From Armillaria gallica (lineage: Eukaryota; Basidiomycota; Agaricomycetes; Agaricales; Physalacriaceae): DNA of 64,000 nucleotides. The DNA is taken from the NCBI GenBank assembly GCA_037576215.1, contig JBANDB010000006.1:3906001-3970000 (forward strand). The letters are read 5' to 3'. Shown piece by piece: positions 48,501 to 59,544 of the stretch; position 1 is the first letter of the stretch; every line of letters starts with the position of its first letter. The translations under genes and the position numbers were made by a program. The notes below the pieces were generated by a model. That model was not told where the DNA came from and searched no databases. It was given only the letters and a program-made list of their open reading frames with translations.

Positions 48501-50248
48501 GTACGCAGTCTGAGTGCCCGAAAGCCCATGTGTCGCCTGCGAAGATAGATTCCATTTACTACAATATGCGCGTCCGCTTGCATTTCCAGCAAATCGTGAT
48601 CGTGCAGTTGCTTAGAGATAATGCCCACGAAGAAGTGGAAGTCAGGAAAATATCCGAGTACGTTGTTATTCTTATCCTCCAAATTTGCAGTGTTTATTCC
48701 ATACAGGTTCTGGCTCAAGCGTCTCTCCAATGCTCTTCATCCTCCTGATCGTATATTTGGTTCTATTTCCCATCTCGCACTTTCTACAATTCCCGAAGCT
48801 CTAAAAGCACTGGATTTTGTAGGAGATTGGGTACGAACCCTTGTCTATGGCCAGGAGTATCCACCGCAAACATGTTTCGTCCCCGAAGTGATGCGGACAG
48901 CGACTTTAGCCCTGATGTTCGACCGAAGTCAAGCAGGTCATCTCAGACATACCCCATATTCCAGCGCAACACGCCCTCCTCCGGCATACACTCGTCAAAG
49001 GGACGACTTTGTTCATAACCTTCTAAGCTCAATGTCAGGAGATCAAACATGGTCTCTGACTGCTGGATGTCTATTTATCGAGTAAGTGGGCCATCCGAAT
49101 CTTGCTACTCTATCGGAGTCTAAGTCCATCCTCTTTCTAGACGCGTTGTAAGGGAAAGATTACCTATCAACATAGTTGTTCTGTGCGACTTTCTGGATCT
49201 TCTTTGCAGTTCTGCCATTCTTAGCCAGTGTGGTGTTCATCCGGGAATGCCTTTATTGCATAGCGTAATTGTCCCTCATAGCTGGCTCTTGCGTTTTGCG
49301 AGCTGCGATTCAATGCCGTACTTCAATGAAGGGATACATCGTACACTTCTGGAACCTATGCGGGATCTCCTGCAACAATTGTGTACTGGTCGAGGATGCG
49401 GTAAGTCCCAGGACCATAAATCTATTTCCTTCATTGTCTCATCGTCACGATGCAGAGCATCTCCTGTATGAGACTTCTCGAAATATTTCAAATGTACCAT
49501 ATCAAGTTCGTCGTGTGTTCATCTCAAGGATGTAAGTTAGCCTACCAAATAGACTATCCGTTTCTTTGCTGACATCAGGCCTCTATCAGATTCAATGCCG
49601 CTGGTCTATGTCCGTTTTTGGTGCTCTCTACTTCGTGTCCTTACTTATTTTTGCTATATAGTGGACTACAACATTCGCGATGAATTTCTCTGTAGCGATA
49701 TTCAGAAGTTGATACTATCGTTGCGCCAAATTCCTGTTCTTTATAGTCGGTATGTGGTCTCAGCTTCAAGAACTACCTGCATGATATAAGACTTTTGTAG
49801 ATACATCGATGCCGCCAGCCGCTCATGGGATGAACTCGCAGAGATTATTCGCCTTTCACTACAATACGAAGCCGAGGACGAAATGATACAGCTCGTTCAC
49901 CGGAGCGGGACTCCAGAACAGCACCATCCCTTGCCAGAAGTCCGTCAGCTTGTCTACAGCAATTTGACGGATATCCGAGCGCAGCTTGGTCTCAGCGTGT
50001 CTACATCCACTCCGACAACTCCACCACATATCGAGGTTCCTGAGCGAAAGGAGACGGATGCAGATGCAAGCGAAGTGAAGGAAGTAGGGAATACGCAAGA
50101 AGCTGAAGCTGTTGATGCCATTCCGGCGCCAGATACGACAACCCCAGGCCCTATGGAAAGAGAGATTGTCGCTGCCGATGCTGATGCTGATAATCTGGAT
50201 TGGTTACCCACAACACGCCTCGTAACGGGCGAAGACGCGAGGCTATAG
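42578..50248 (+). CDS. TRANK1-like UvrD/SF1 helicase, C-terminally truncated (copy 3)
   Basis: The N-terminal exons start MSRKRLYRSDLFSAEQLTS. The helicase motifs are all kept: GRSGTG|KTTTMLFKM split by an intron (about 44698-44790), DEVQD (45790-45804), GDTAQTI (about 45932), YRSHAGIV (about 46125), YESKGLEFND (about 46530-46565) and VAITRARENIW (about 46832-46860). TPR helices (about 46985-47900) and a CCCH finger (CLPFAVSGLCTQSECPKAH, about 48475-48533) follow. The frame then enters a 219-bp insertion after REIVAA and stops at 50248, so the IQ motif and last domain of copy 1 are lost. A 6-nt in-frame deletion near 44190 is harmless. The motor looks intact, so a truncated active protein is possible. 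Some internal exon borders remain unresolved. Confidence 0.72.
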
Positions 50249-50390
50249 TACGCTACTGTAATGTAAGCCTATACCGCTACTTGTTTGTATGCTCTTCTAT
50301 TTTTCGGCTCTATGATTTGTATAACTACCTGGTAAAATTCTACGTAACTTTTAGTGTTCTCGTTGTTGTTCTCCGTTGTAGAGATTGTCG
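50172..50390. mobile_element. 219-bp insertion with a 10-bp direct duplication in the copy 3 C-terminal exon
   Basis: GAGATTGTCG occurs at 50162-50171 and again at 50381-50390. The coding sequence of copies 1 and 2 (REIAAASLIQ) runs continuously only if the material between is removed. The inserted DNA has no coding frame and no clear terminal inverted repeats, so its class is unknown. A retained or newly formed intron is an alternative, since a GTTGTAG acceptor-like sequence lies at its 3' end. Confidence 0.55.
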
Positions 50391-52582
50391 TTGCACTCTT
50401 GTTTCAGCGGCTATACAGGAAAGTCCTCCTTCATCGACGAGATGTAGCCAAGAGAGGAATAGCAAGTCTTCATGCCGAAATATACGCCTCATGAATCAAA
50501 GAGGTATCTCGGCTTGGTGATAACCCCGGGCTATATCTTCGCTTGTTTCTGGGTCCGTTACCACACATTTTAGTCTGTCTGGAGAAGGTTCGAATGGATA
50601 CATACAATCACAAGATGAGGCTTCAACAGCCTTTGCAATTCTGACGAGTACGACGCACTTGGTGACCTGTTATCACAGACAAAGTTCGTATTTCTTGCCG
50701 CTTCTACAAAAAACAACTGACACGATTCGCTATTTTCAACAGTACGGCAGCAATCACCCTCCAAAAGCAACTCAACCCGAGTTCTGAGTTCCACGAGCGT
50801 CACGACGTCAAGCAACTCCGGAAACTGGTGGAAGAGGCTAGCGTTCTGGTTTCTTCCCTACCTTTCGAGGCCTCTTCAGATTTATCAAGTGACCTGCACC
50901 TCGCCATCAAAGGGATCTTAGCTGAACACCCATCCGCAGATAAACGGGCCGGGGGAATTTTGCGTTTGCGTGATGCGTTTTTGCGTTTTTTTTGCGTTTG
51001 GTGTAGTCTATTGTTTAACGCGGGGGGTTTTACTTGCAACCGTGTTATTACAAAGCATGACATAATTTGATTGCCGTCAGTCGGCACTGCGCCAAACGGA
51101 ATCGAATTTGAGGATCCCGGCGGCAAGTTTACAGTGCCGATTGCAAGCCGGTCAGCATGTCTAAACAGCAAATAATGCATGTACCACCTTTCCCTTCATA
51201 ATAAATTCATTTTTATGTGTTAAGAGTCTTGATATCGTGAATAAATAACCTTCTATAGTCTTCAAACGCGTCCCAAGACCCCGAATAAATCAGTTACGCG
51301 CTGCCGGGTTTCCATCAAATTAGTAATAACTGGGTTGCAAGGCAGATGGCCCGATTAAGCAACAGACTACATACAGACCGTCCCTCCCTTCCATCAATAG
51401 GTCTGTATCGTTGTCTGTCTACGAGAGACTACGTTTGGTGCGTTTCGGTGCGTTTGAGATTAGACCATTATTGCAATTTACCTCCCACGAAAGCACCACT
51501 GATTATCCACAAGCATGTATCTGTATCATAACTCGCATTATAAGTAAAACCAATGCTTGTAGCATACATCCGTTGTGAAGTGAAATGCATGCGTTAGGAC
51601 CAAAAACGCATGCGTTCAAAATATCACGCATCCACGCATGTGACTGTGACGCATTTGTGACAGGTGCGTTTTGGGTGCGTTAAGGTGTGTTCAACCTAAC
51701 TTCAAACCCACATCGTATTCCTCAGTACTTCTGGCTTGTAAAACAACATTTATTGGTGTTTCATGCCATAGGATATCCATAAAATTGTTCAATTGGTAAA
51801 CCAGAATCAACAAGTGCCTTGATTCGACCTGACAAGGAGAATAAGTTCTCAGACCTTTCATAAATCATGTAGTAATGCACCAGTATCAGAATCGAAGACT
51901 GGGATGAGCCCATCCAGATTCACGAGAGACGTCGGCTCCATACGCGCTGATCCTGGTTGAGTGTCACGTTCGTTGAGAACCTTGCTTTGGTCAGTACAAT
52001 GTTGCGCGGGGACTTGAGCGTCAGGCGCCGCTCGAGTAGCCACCTGGCTAATGTGCGTGCAAGGTTCTTCTGTCAAAGACAGTAAGCTTGCGTGAGTGAG
52101 GATAGAGGGAAGCGCTAACTGACCAGCATGTAGATGAGGGAAACAACGCGTGCGAGGAGGAAAGAGCGAGGAGAGAAATACAGAATTGATCCTTTATGCA
52201 GAGCTGCTTTTATTGTCGGACTTGACATAAAGACAGGCACAAAGTAATTGCGGCCTGGCGCAAAACCTTAGGCCTTAAGAATGAGCATGGAATGTAGGCC
52301 ATGGCCACGCACAGAAACCAAAACGACAAGAAACGCAAGAAAATCCAAGAAAACGCACGTCTGTCACGCACGCACACGCATCAAACGCATCAACGCATTT
52401 CTTCCAACGCGTGCACAATAACGCACACGCAAACGCATTAACGCACATGCACACATTAACGCAAACGCATCTGTATTTAACGCAAACGCACCAACGCATC
52501 ACGCAAACGCGAAATTCACCGTGCCCCAGATAAACGCAAGAAGCCAGCGCCCAATAACAGTGACGATGACTTGAATTGCTGA
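50381..52582 (+). pseudogene. Disrupted C-terminal exons of helicase copy 3
   Basis: After the 219-bp insertion the reading continues as VALLFQRLYRKVLLHRRD (decayed IQ motif) and SLHAEIYAS. It then meets TGA at 50492-50494, where copies 1 and 2 have TGC (YASCTKEVS). Further stops follow near 50640. The last exon (about 50742 onwards, FHERHDVKQLRKLVEEA) is split at 50946 by a TIR element and resumes at 52527 with DKRKKPAPNNSDDDLNC and a stop at 52580-52582, equivalent to the end of copy 1. Confidence 0.8.
50946..52526. mobile_element. 1.58-kb non-autonomous TIR element with GCGTTT-rich ends, inserted in the last exon of copy 3
   Basis: The left end and the reverse complement of the right end align over about 34 bp and share GCGTTTGCGTGATGCGTT, preceded by GGGC and GAATTT. 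The host sequence CAGATAAAC(G) is present on both sides (50937-50946 and 52527-52536), a target duplication of 8-10 bp. Removing the element restores the helicase frame. The ends carry many GCGTTT/ACGC subterminal motifs (50955-51005, 51430-51450, 51595-51695, 52330-52510). No transposase frame is present. The duplication length suits hAT, Mutator-like or KDZ-type elements; the class is not decided. Confidence 0.88.
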
Positions 52583-53513
52583 TTCTTCTCTTATTGATCT
52601 GTAATTTTGTAATATAGTTCTCCGTTGATAAGATGGTATTCAGGAATCACCATTCCGTGTGGTTACTCTATCGCAACTGAGCCCACCTCGAGTTGATAAA
52701 CAAATTGTCATCAAACAGCTGGCGTTCCTCTAGTCATCTTGGCTTGGAAAGCGTGTATCTCATTCATGCCGATGGCGACTGTCATAAAAATTCCAAGCGT
52801 GGACACCGACTTGAAGGGCGACCGAAATTCTTTGCTCGGGGTTCTGATCGAAGCTGATACCCACGCAGATACCAGGAAGGCAGTGCCCACCAGAAGGGTA
52901 ACCTTTGGTGCTGAGGTCGATGATGCCTAGGATAGGGCCGTGAATAAGATTTTATCATCGAGGTCATAAATTGAGACGAATTGATACCGCTCCAGAGAAG
53001 GTTAAGTTTTGAGCTAGTCGGGCGAGATTGATGAACTGAATGCGCGTGCCAAGTGCTAATTGGGTAGCAACGCCGATAGCCCTAGCACGGTCGTGGTAAG
53101 AATGAGGGAGGCCTTGTGTGCTGCATCCGGGTTGTTTTGGACACAGTTGTGATGTACCTTTGCAATGAAAAATATGCTGCAGCTCGAAATGAACGAAAGA
53201 CAGGAGGTGTCGGAGAATGGCTAAAGGAATAAATCTCGACTGTCTTAATTTGCGAGTCTGTCTGGGGAGACTAGCCGAAGGAATGGAGGAAGCAAGCAGT
53301 ATGTGAATGATGTCAGCTGGCTACATTGCAGAACGACGCGATGCTGCAGGTGAGGCACAGCATGGAGTGAGGAATCGAGAGTCCTGTGTGACATCGCGTA
53401 CGAAGAGAAGAGGTGGATGGCACGGTAAGATGGAAGAATTGCGCAGATATTTCCGACAGGTAATGTACAAGATGAAGACATGAAGCACTGGTTATAGCGA
53501 AGACTCGACGTCT
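52583..53513. other. Intergenic, with membrane-protein relic
   Basis: 52585-52800 is the 3' flank shared with copy 2. On the minus strand, pieces such as SVSTLGIFMTVAIGMNEIHAFQ (about 52745-52810) and HKASLILTTTVLGLSALLP (about 53070-53130) look like separate exons or relics of an unknown membrane protein. Start, stop and splice sites could not be joined into a gene. Confidence 0.35.
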
Positions 53514-54804
53514 TTACCCAGCACCATGTATGTCAACGCTCATCCACGCGGGGACCATTCCCTCGCCCGAATAACCTGTCGCAATCCACTCGCTTCCCTC
53601 CGACCTGCCCGACACCTTTGGAGGAACGCTACCAACCCACGGCAGTCCATCCGCGGAGATACCCAAAACGCCAGACCACGCCTTCTTCACGCGCCCCCTC
53701 CCTCTTAAAGTGGTCATCATCCACATCCGTTGACTCGCCTCCCAACCATTTCCCGAAATACGCTGCCAGGGTAAGTCGACACTCGAAATTCGAATTGGCT
53801 GTCGTCAGCACATCCAGCGTCAAAGAAGGACTGGGTGTCCATCTCGGATGCCGCCGCCAAACATAAACTCTGCGTAGGGTTTCTCGCCGAGTGTCGCAGG
53901 GTTGGGTGGCTGTTGAGTGAGATAGTCCCATCGATCCTCAGACGCGGGTGGGTATAAAACAAACGAGCGCGTTCCAAGCCAGTTCCAGCGCGCCGTGCCG
54001 TCATATGTCCATGCACAGGAACGATCTTTTCCCGCATTGGCGTGAGGAGGTGGGACGTCCATCCGTTGGTAGCGTGGATGATGTGTTTGGCGCGGATGTC
54101 GCCGCGGGGCGTGTGGACGATGTTGTCATGGATGGAGAGACAGGGTGTATGCGTGTATAGTCGGAACGAAGAGTACGTCTTGAGGAGTCGTGGTAGGATT
54201 CCCGTAACAAGCCGATATGGATGCACCGCCCCGCCCGTCGTCGAGATGACCCCGTCTGCAAGTTGCATCCCCGCCGTCGTACCCTAGCTACCCTTCTCGC
54301 TCGTCAGCCCCTCAAAGTAGCGCCCCTCCTTCTCCTCGGCTCCATCAAACACGTCCAAAAAGATGCCATACATATCCACCTTGCGACACTGGCTCATTTT
54401 GTCAAGCCCTCCTCTGCAATGTCCAGACGCGAGAGCCGGAACTGTTGCTTCGCTGCCTCTGCGCCATGTTTCTTCTTCAAATCGAGGTAGTCATGGTATA
54501 ACAGCGGCGTGGCATTTCCCCCATTCCGCGCTGTAGTCCGAACACGCATCTCTCGCTTCCAACATCACCTCCGACGACCCATCCGCATCGAGTAGCGTAC
54601 ACACAAACACCGTGCCCGTAACCCAGACCCAATGTCCATGCATGCTGGCAGAGCCGCAGACAAGCCTCCTTTTTGGATGGGCGACACTGGGATCGACCAG
54701 AATGGAGTGGTGGGATTGGTCACTGGAAGTCCAGGAGACTGCTTTATCCGTTTGGAGACGCGCCGGTACGAAGAAACGATTTCTGCTAGAGTATCGATAG
54801 CCAC
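53514..54804 (-). pseudogene. DAO-type FAD-dependent oxidoreductase, broken but nearly full-length
   Basis: On the minus strand the pieces follow family order but in changing frames. They are: AIDTLAEIVSSYRRVSKRIK and TPFWSIPVSPIQKGG; LLDADGSSEVMLEARDACS; HDYLDLKKKHGAEAAKQQF; HPYRLVTGILPRLLKTYSSF; GDIRAKHIIHATNGWTSHLL; and the C-terminal WSGVLGISADGLPWVG with ATGYSGEGMVPAWM. The GYSGEG and ATNGWT motifs are typical of DAO-fold oxidoreductases. In-frame stops and frameshifts occur near 54640, 54400 and 54300, and the FAD-binding GxGxxG segment is damaged. It was once an amine or amino-acid oxidising flavoenzyme, by family inference. Confidence 0.75.
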
Positions 54805-55352
54805 TCAGAGAAGTGAAAATAGTGACACACCATAGTCGCTTGTTAGAGACTGGGTGTCCCGACGACATCAGGCCACTGCAATGGCTTGCCGGTGATCATT
54901 GTCAGGATCAGGAACAGACTAGCGTGAAAATTTCATTCCATATTTAGTCATCAACGCCTGACCAGGAATAATCACAACGCGATACAAAAAAACACAACTA
55001 GTAGCATCACTAGGTGGGTGTAGGTCGAAGTAGCAGCATCGGTTTGAGCCTCCGAGCCCAGCAAAAAAAAATGGACATGCTTGCTTACGTCCCACCTATC
55101 TCTTAAAATTTGAGTCCGACAAGCGAGGATGATCCTCTTTGGCTTACCTCTATATTTGCGCTGGTGAAACGGTGCGGACATGGATCCGTATTTCTCCTAT
55201 ACAATAACCTACATCTAGGTATACTCTTCTCGCTTACCCACAATTGAATACCCACAATTGAATACAGGACGGCAATCCAACAACTATTAATCCCACCAAC
55301 ATGTCATTTCCCTCAAATCGCTATACCCTCATCTCCGTGCTTCTGGGTGCCT
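54805..55352. other. Intergenic
   Basis: About 550 bp, no supported gene. It separates the DAO pseudogene from the 3' end of the minus-strand F-box/LRR-type gene. Confidence 0.4.
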
Positions 55353-56941
55353 TCAAGACGACCCGCCTCTCACCTGCTGATCCCTGCGCACCAACTGACA
55401 TGCCTCCAAAATCATAGACTTAACCTGATCCCATCCTTGCCCTCCACTAATCGAAACAAGGAAAGGGAATATCCCATCCAGAAAACGTGCCACGCTTGCG
55501 ACGCGTGAAACACTCGTATTGGGAGACGAGAAAATGCGTAATCTATGAGAAAGCGGGCCATGATCATCCCGGAGCGGGGCGACATCATTGGGAAATGCGA
55601 TGGGCATGGAAAACTCGCTCAGATGAGGGCAGCATTTTGCTAGAGTGCAGAGCACTTCGTATGTCGGACAAGGTCCTTGGAGAACTGGTATATTGATGGC
55701 TCTGATCTCCGACCATGCGGGTGCAAGGAGAAGCTCGACGGTGTCGTTTTCCAAGGAGAGCATGCCGTTATAAGTGAATGCCTGGAGTTTACAAAGGCTG
55801 TAGAGCGGCTCAAAAACGGCCCTTGTAGAATCCCAATACTGCTGAGCCAATCGCCCGTGATATGTCCGATAATTCAAGGACAGAGTCAGAAGAGAAGGAA
55901 ATCGTAAAACGATCTCTCCATGAAAATCTTGCATGAACTCCCCAATCTCGTTATAAGACTGGCTGTAGGCATCAATATATGTCAGGGAAGTCAGAGATCC
56001 CGGGCGAATCAGCCGAAGAATACGAGGCATTGACGAAACGTGGGCTGTGATGTGTAGAGATACGAGGGATCGGAATCCATCACGGGTCTGCCGGTTGTCA
56101 GCAGGCAGACTCTGGGAAATGACAATCTGGAGGTGTGCAAGGTCCGGAAATGAGGAAAGCTGAACTAAGAAATCGACGTCGGCTGGGTGCGACTCGATTT
56201 TCAATCTACGCAGCTTACGAAGACCGGAGAAGTTGGTGAAGGGGCATATTGTATCTAAAGGCCGAGAATTGTTTCCGTTTGGTACGCAGGATATGGTGAA
56301 TGAACGAAGCTTTGGTAGCTTCCAGCTGACTGTCCGTACAGATGTAGAAGCCGTGTCAATCACTGCATGTGCAGGGAAAGCGATCGTAACATCATCCAGG
56401 AGAGGGCTGGCCAAAAAGAAAAGTATTGAAGTGTCGGCGCCAAAGTTCATGTCGACATTGAGTTTCTGTAAGTTGGGGAAGAGAGGCACCTGTCTCTCAG
56501 CAAGGCGCAGGAATATGGTGGGTGAATGGATAGTGCGCAACTGTGCGTCAAGAGTGATAGAACGGACGCGGTATGAGTACTGTTCAAATCGGGCCCATGT
56601 ATCATCCGATATGATATCGGGAAGTATCTACAAAGATCAGTATCGATTTGGAGTGAAAGTGGAGGGCGACATACCCATTGTCGATTGTCTGGTGAGAGAG
56701 TACGAGGAAAGAGATACAGAAGCGGCTTCATCCCTCGTATCTCCTGCCAGAGGCAATCAAGCGCTGTTTCAGAGACAGCATGGCACGTCAGCGCTAGAGA
56801 ATAGAGAGAATGGACGCGTATTCCATTCACAAGACTGCCCGGCGCTTGTTCCATATCCCAAAGATCCCTACAAATGGAACCAAGCAGGTCGGCATTGTAG
56901 AGCACTGCCGTAACCGGATCGTCAGCGATTAAGTCTGCCAT
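55353..56941 (-). CDS. F-box/LRR-type protein, paralogue 2
   Basis: Exon 1 (56675-56941) and exon 2 (55353-56627) give 513 residues. It starts MADLIADDPVTAVLYNADLL, with the same divergent F-box (LYSLALTCHAVSETALDCLW, EIRGMKPLL). The single intron (GTATGT...TTTGTAG) sits at the same codon as in the paralogue at 28720-30332. The LRR-type part is collinear: FLRLAERQVPLFPNLQKLNV, LRKLRRLKIESH, FPSLLTLSLNY, CPHLSEFSMPIAFP, FPFLVSISGGQGWDQVKS. No stops. It is a likely SCF substrate receptor with unknown target. An upstream in-frame Met at 57046 exists, but the paralogue has no counterpart for the extension. Confidence 0.82.
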
Positions 56942-57474
56942 GTATTGAGATGAAAGATGGGGCGGAGAGGTAGGAGTGAAAGGAGTCTCAGGTCGAAGGA
57001 GCGAAGCAGGGAAATAACATGCCTTGTGGCTGTCGTGAGGCATCATGCATCATGGTTGAGTGTGAGAAATAGAAGCCGTGAAGCAAAATACAGTCTACAC
57101 ACCGTAGGCTTTGATTCCTGTATCGCAATTGCAGATCATCGGGTTTCAAGGAGGTTTATGCAGAGTACGCGCATCGATCTATGATCATCGGAAACTTCAT
57201 TGCAACTGTCAGAGAAAAGTATGCGTTCCATCCGCATTTGCACCTTTCTCTGGACGCTCTTGTTGGTGCACTGATAGTTCGGTCAATGTTAATCAACTTG
57301 CAAGAAAAATCACAAAATCGGTTCAAGCATTGAATATGGAAAAACGAGTAGAAACTTTCGTACAAGCATTCGTGAGGAACATTGTCTGACTGCAAAGGAC
57401 TTCGAGGCAGCACTGGAGTCCGAGTTGTTCTCCGGAAATGAGTACATATGAGAAGGGGAAAACCATCGAATCAG
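56942..57474. other. Intergenic
   Basis: No supported gene. It should contain the promoter of the minus-strand F-box/LRR-type gene. Confidence 0.4.
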
Positions 57475-58024
57475 TGCCGCGTAACGATCTTTTCCCACAT
57501 TGGCACAATGGGACAAGAAGGTACGACGTCCATCCATTGGTAGCATGGACGACGTGTTTGGATGTCGCCGCGGGGAGTGTGAACGATGTTGTTTGGAAAG
57601 ACAAGGAGTAGCCGGAACAAAGAGTACGCCTTGAGGAGCAGTGTTGTACGGTCGCCCGACCTTGGGCCGAAGTCACGGTTGCCGGTTGCGAAACTTCGGG
57701 GCGACAGTTGCCGGTCACGCAAATGACCTTGCTGTGGCTGTGAAGCCACATATGACGTCGTTTTCGACTAACTTGGGTGTCTCCGACGCCGACTGCTTTG
57801 TCATGGTTTTGCCGACCCTCCGGTCCATGGGCAGGCCAGGTCGCGGTGGCGTGAGGAAAGTCGCGGTCGTTTACTGACCGTGACAATGACGACTTCGCAA
57901 CAGTCGTGACTTTGGCAACTGTCGCGCGACCCGCACAACACTGCTGCACACCCCGTCCGCAAGCTGCACCACCGCCGGCCCCTCCGTCGTACCCCAGCTA
58001 CCCTTCTTACTTAGCTCCTTCAAA
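57475..58024 (-). pseudogene. DAO oxidoreductase fragment interrupted by a MITE
   Basis: 57475-57638 matches the middle of the DAO pseudogene at about 54010-54180 (GDI..KHVVHATNGWTSYLL, PMWEKIV). 57944-58024 matches about 54240-54300. Between them a 305-bp TIR element replaces roughly 60 bp of host sequence. Frames are broken. Confidence 0.7.
57639..57943. mobile_element. 305-bp MITE with imperfect TIRs of about 40 bp
   Basis: The left end CAGTGTTGTACGGTCGCCCG and the reverse complement of the right end CAGTGTTGTGCGGGTCGCGC align and continue through an AAGTCACG and a GTTGCGAA block. The interior repeats GACAGTTGCC-like motifs. A CAGTG start resembles hAT-type ends. I could not find an intact target duplication, and flanking host sequence has been deleted. 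No coding capacity. Confidence 0.7.
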
Positions 58025-58324
58025 CATGGTACGGCGACGGGCTCTATTCCACGTTGTGACCCTTGAACGCGTCATATATGAAGGTGAGCGTCGGTGTGCT
58101 GCTCTTCTTTCAAGGACAGGATTGTTGAAGTTCTAGGAAAGAGTCCACAGAGTATCAGATTCGTTACAGTGGGCATCAGTCATTGAAGCGTAGATGATCG
58201 TCTGAGCGCAAGGTTCGGAGTTTGAAACACCTCTTGAGACTTGCTCTCACTTCACGACGGTCCATAATTTTATCTTTTCATGAATCCGTTATTTCTATGC
58301 TCTCAGTTGGAGTCGTAGTCCACT

Positions 58325-58655
58325 ATGTCGCGTAAAGCCCTAGAACAGGCATCGGTACGTCGCTGTCCGACTTATCTTTTCTTTTCTACGGTGGAAATGA
58401 AGGAGCTGATCTTGTTATTTAAGTGTGGTTTCTTTAGTGCACGGCGAATGGCTTCCTGGAGGTGCACAAAGACAATACTCAATGGTGCAGTGTAGCTACA
58501 ACGTGAGAGGCAGGCTACGAAAATCCAGGTGCGAACTATTCCATTTTACTTCCAGGATGATACAAATCGACCAAAATTGGAGAATCGGGCTATCGTCCAC
58601 GATGTTCCTCTTTCATAATCCTAGTTTTACTGATTTTGTTTCGTCTTCGGAGTGA
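58325..58655 (+). CDS. Possible small three-exon gene, unrecognised
   Basis: Exon 58325-58354 (MSRKALEQAS), an 84-nt intron with GTACGT and CTTTAG, then an exon from 58438 (CTANGFLEVHKDNTQWCSV). A GTGAGA donor near 58500, TTCCAG near 58555 and a final exon to TGA at 58653-58655 complete it. Splice sites and phases fit, giving about 64 residues with no known motif. The support is only the splice-site pattern, so it may be fortuitous. Confidence 0.25.
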
Positions 58656-59544
58656 ATTCTTCATACTGATGACATCTGTGCAGATGCGTCACGGCGCCGA
58701 CTCGTGCATCGAGCTTTCAGCTCTTCCCACAAGACTCTGTGGCGCACCCTGTCTATGCGGCCTCAGAAAAGCAGCCAAGCCCTATCGTTGTTTGCGGTCG
58801 CGTAGGACTTGCAGCCGCATAAAAGCTCAGGGATAGATTCTGCCGAAATGGACACTTATGGTTTAGGTTCATGTTCTCTTTGTCAACACGGCGCAAGTTA
58901 CTGACCAGAGGCGTAGGTTTTACACCCGGAGTTTTTTTCGTCATTCATCCCTGCGTGGAAAATATCTCTGTTTGTGTGTATCTGTAATGCCTTATCTTCG
59001 CCTTCTTTCTCTTTATTTGACCGCATGGCCTCCTACATATTCATGGTATTCAACCAGCTACCCCACCAGCTCACAAACCGTGAACAGTCAGTCGTGTAGA
59101 TATTCGCTTAGGTTAGCGACAGAATGGGTTGGGAAACCCTTCATGTAATAGGTATGCGGATTCTATTAACCTGACGGTAATGATTCAGTACTAACGGAGT
59201 CTCGCAGCTAGTGAAATAATGAACAGTTGTGTTATTTAAAGGTGAGATACTAGCTACTGTTGAGTATAAAGCGAATTGACCGTATTTTGATAGATTCTTT
59301 GAGCAATGGCTTGAAAGGAAATGAACGAATGAGCAGATGTTCGACTGCTCTCTGACACCAGAGCGGCGCCTTTTCGTTAGCTTGAGCGCCACGGGTTGAT
59401 GGTTGAACGTTGGACGGTGGACAGCTAATGAAAGTGTATACTGGATTCATATTTCATTTTGTATGTAAAGGAAAGGATGCCGGTGCAGAGTGGGCGTGCG
59501 TTGAGGGCGTGTGCACAGATAGGGGGACATGGAGGAGGGGTTGT
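58656..59544. other. Intergenic
   Basis: About 890 bp with no supported gene or matched repeat. Confidence 0.4.

Noticed and set aside
50990..52320. Possible transposase in the 1.58-kb element
   Set aside because: All frames are short (72 codons or fewer apart from helicase remnants), with no DDE-like or zinc-finger pattern, so the element is non-autonomous.
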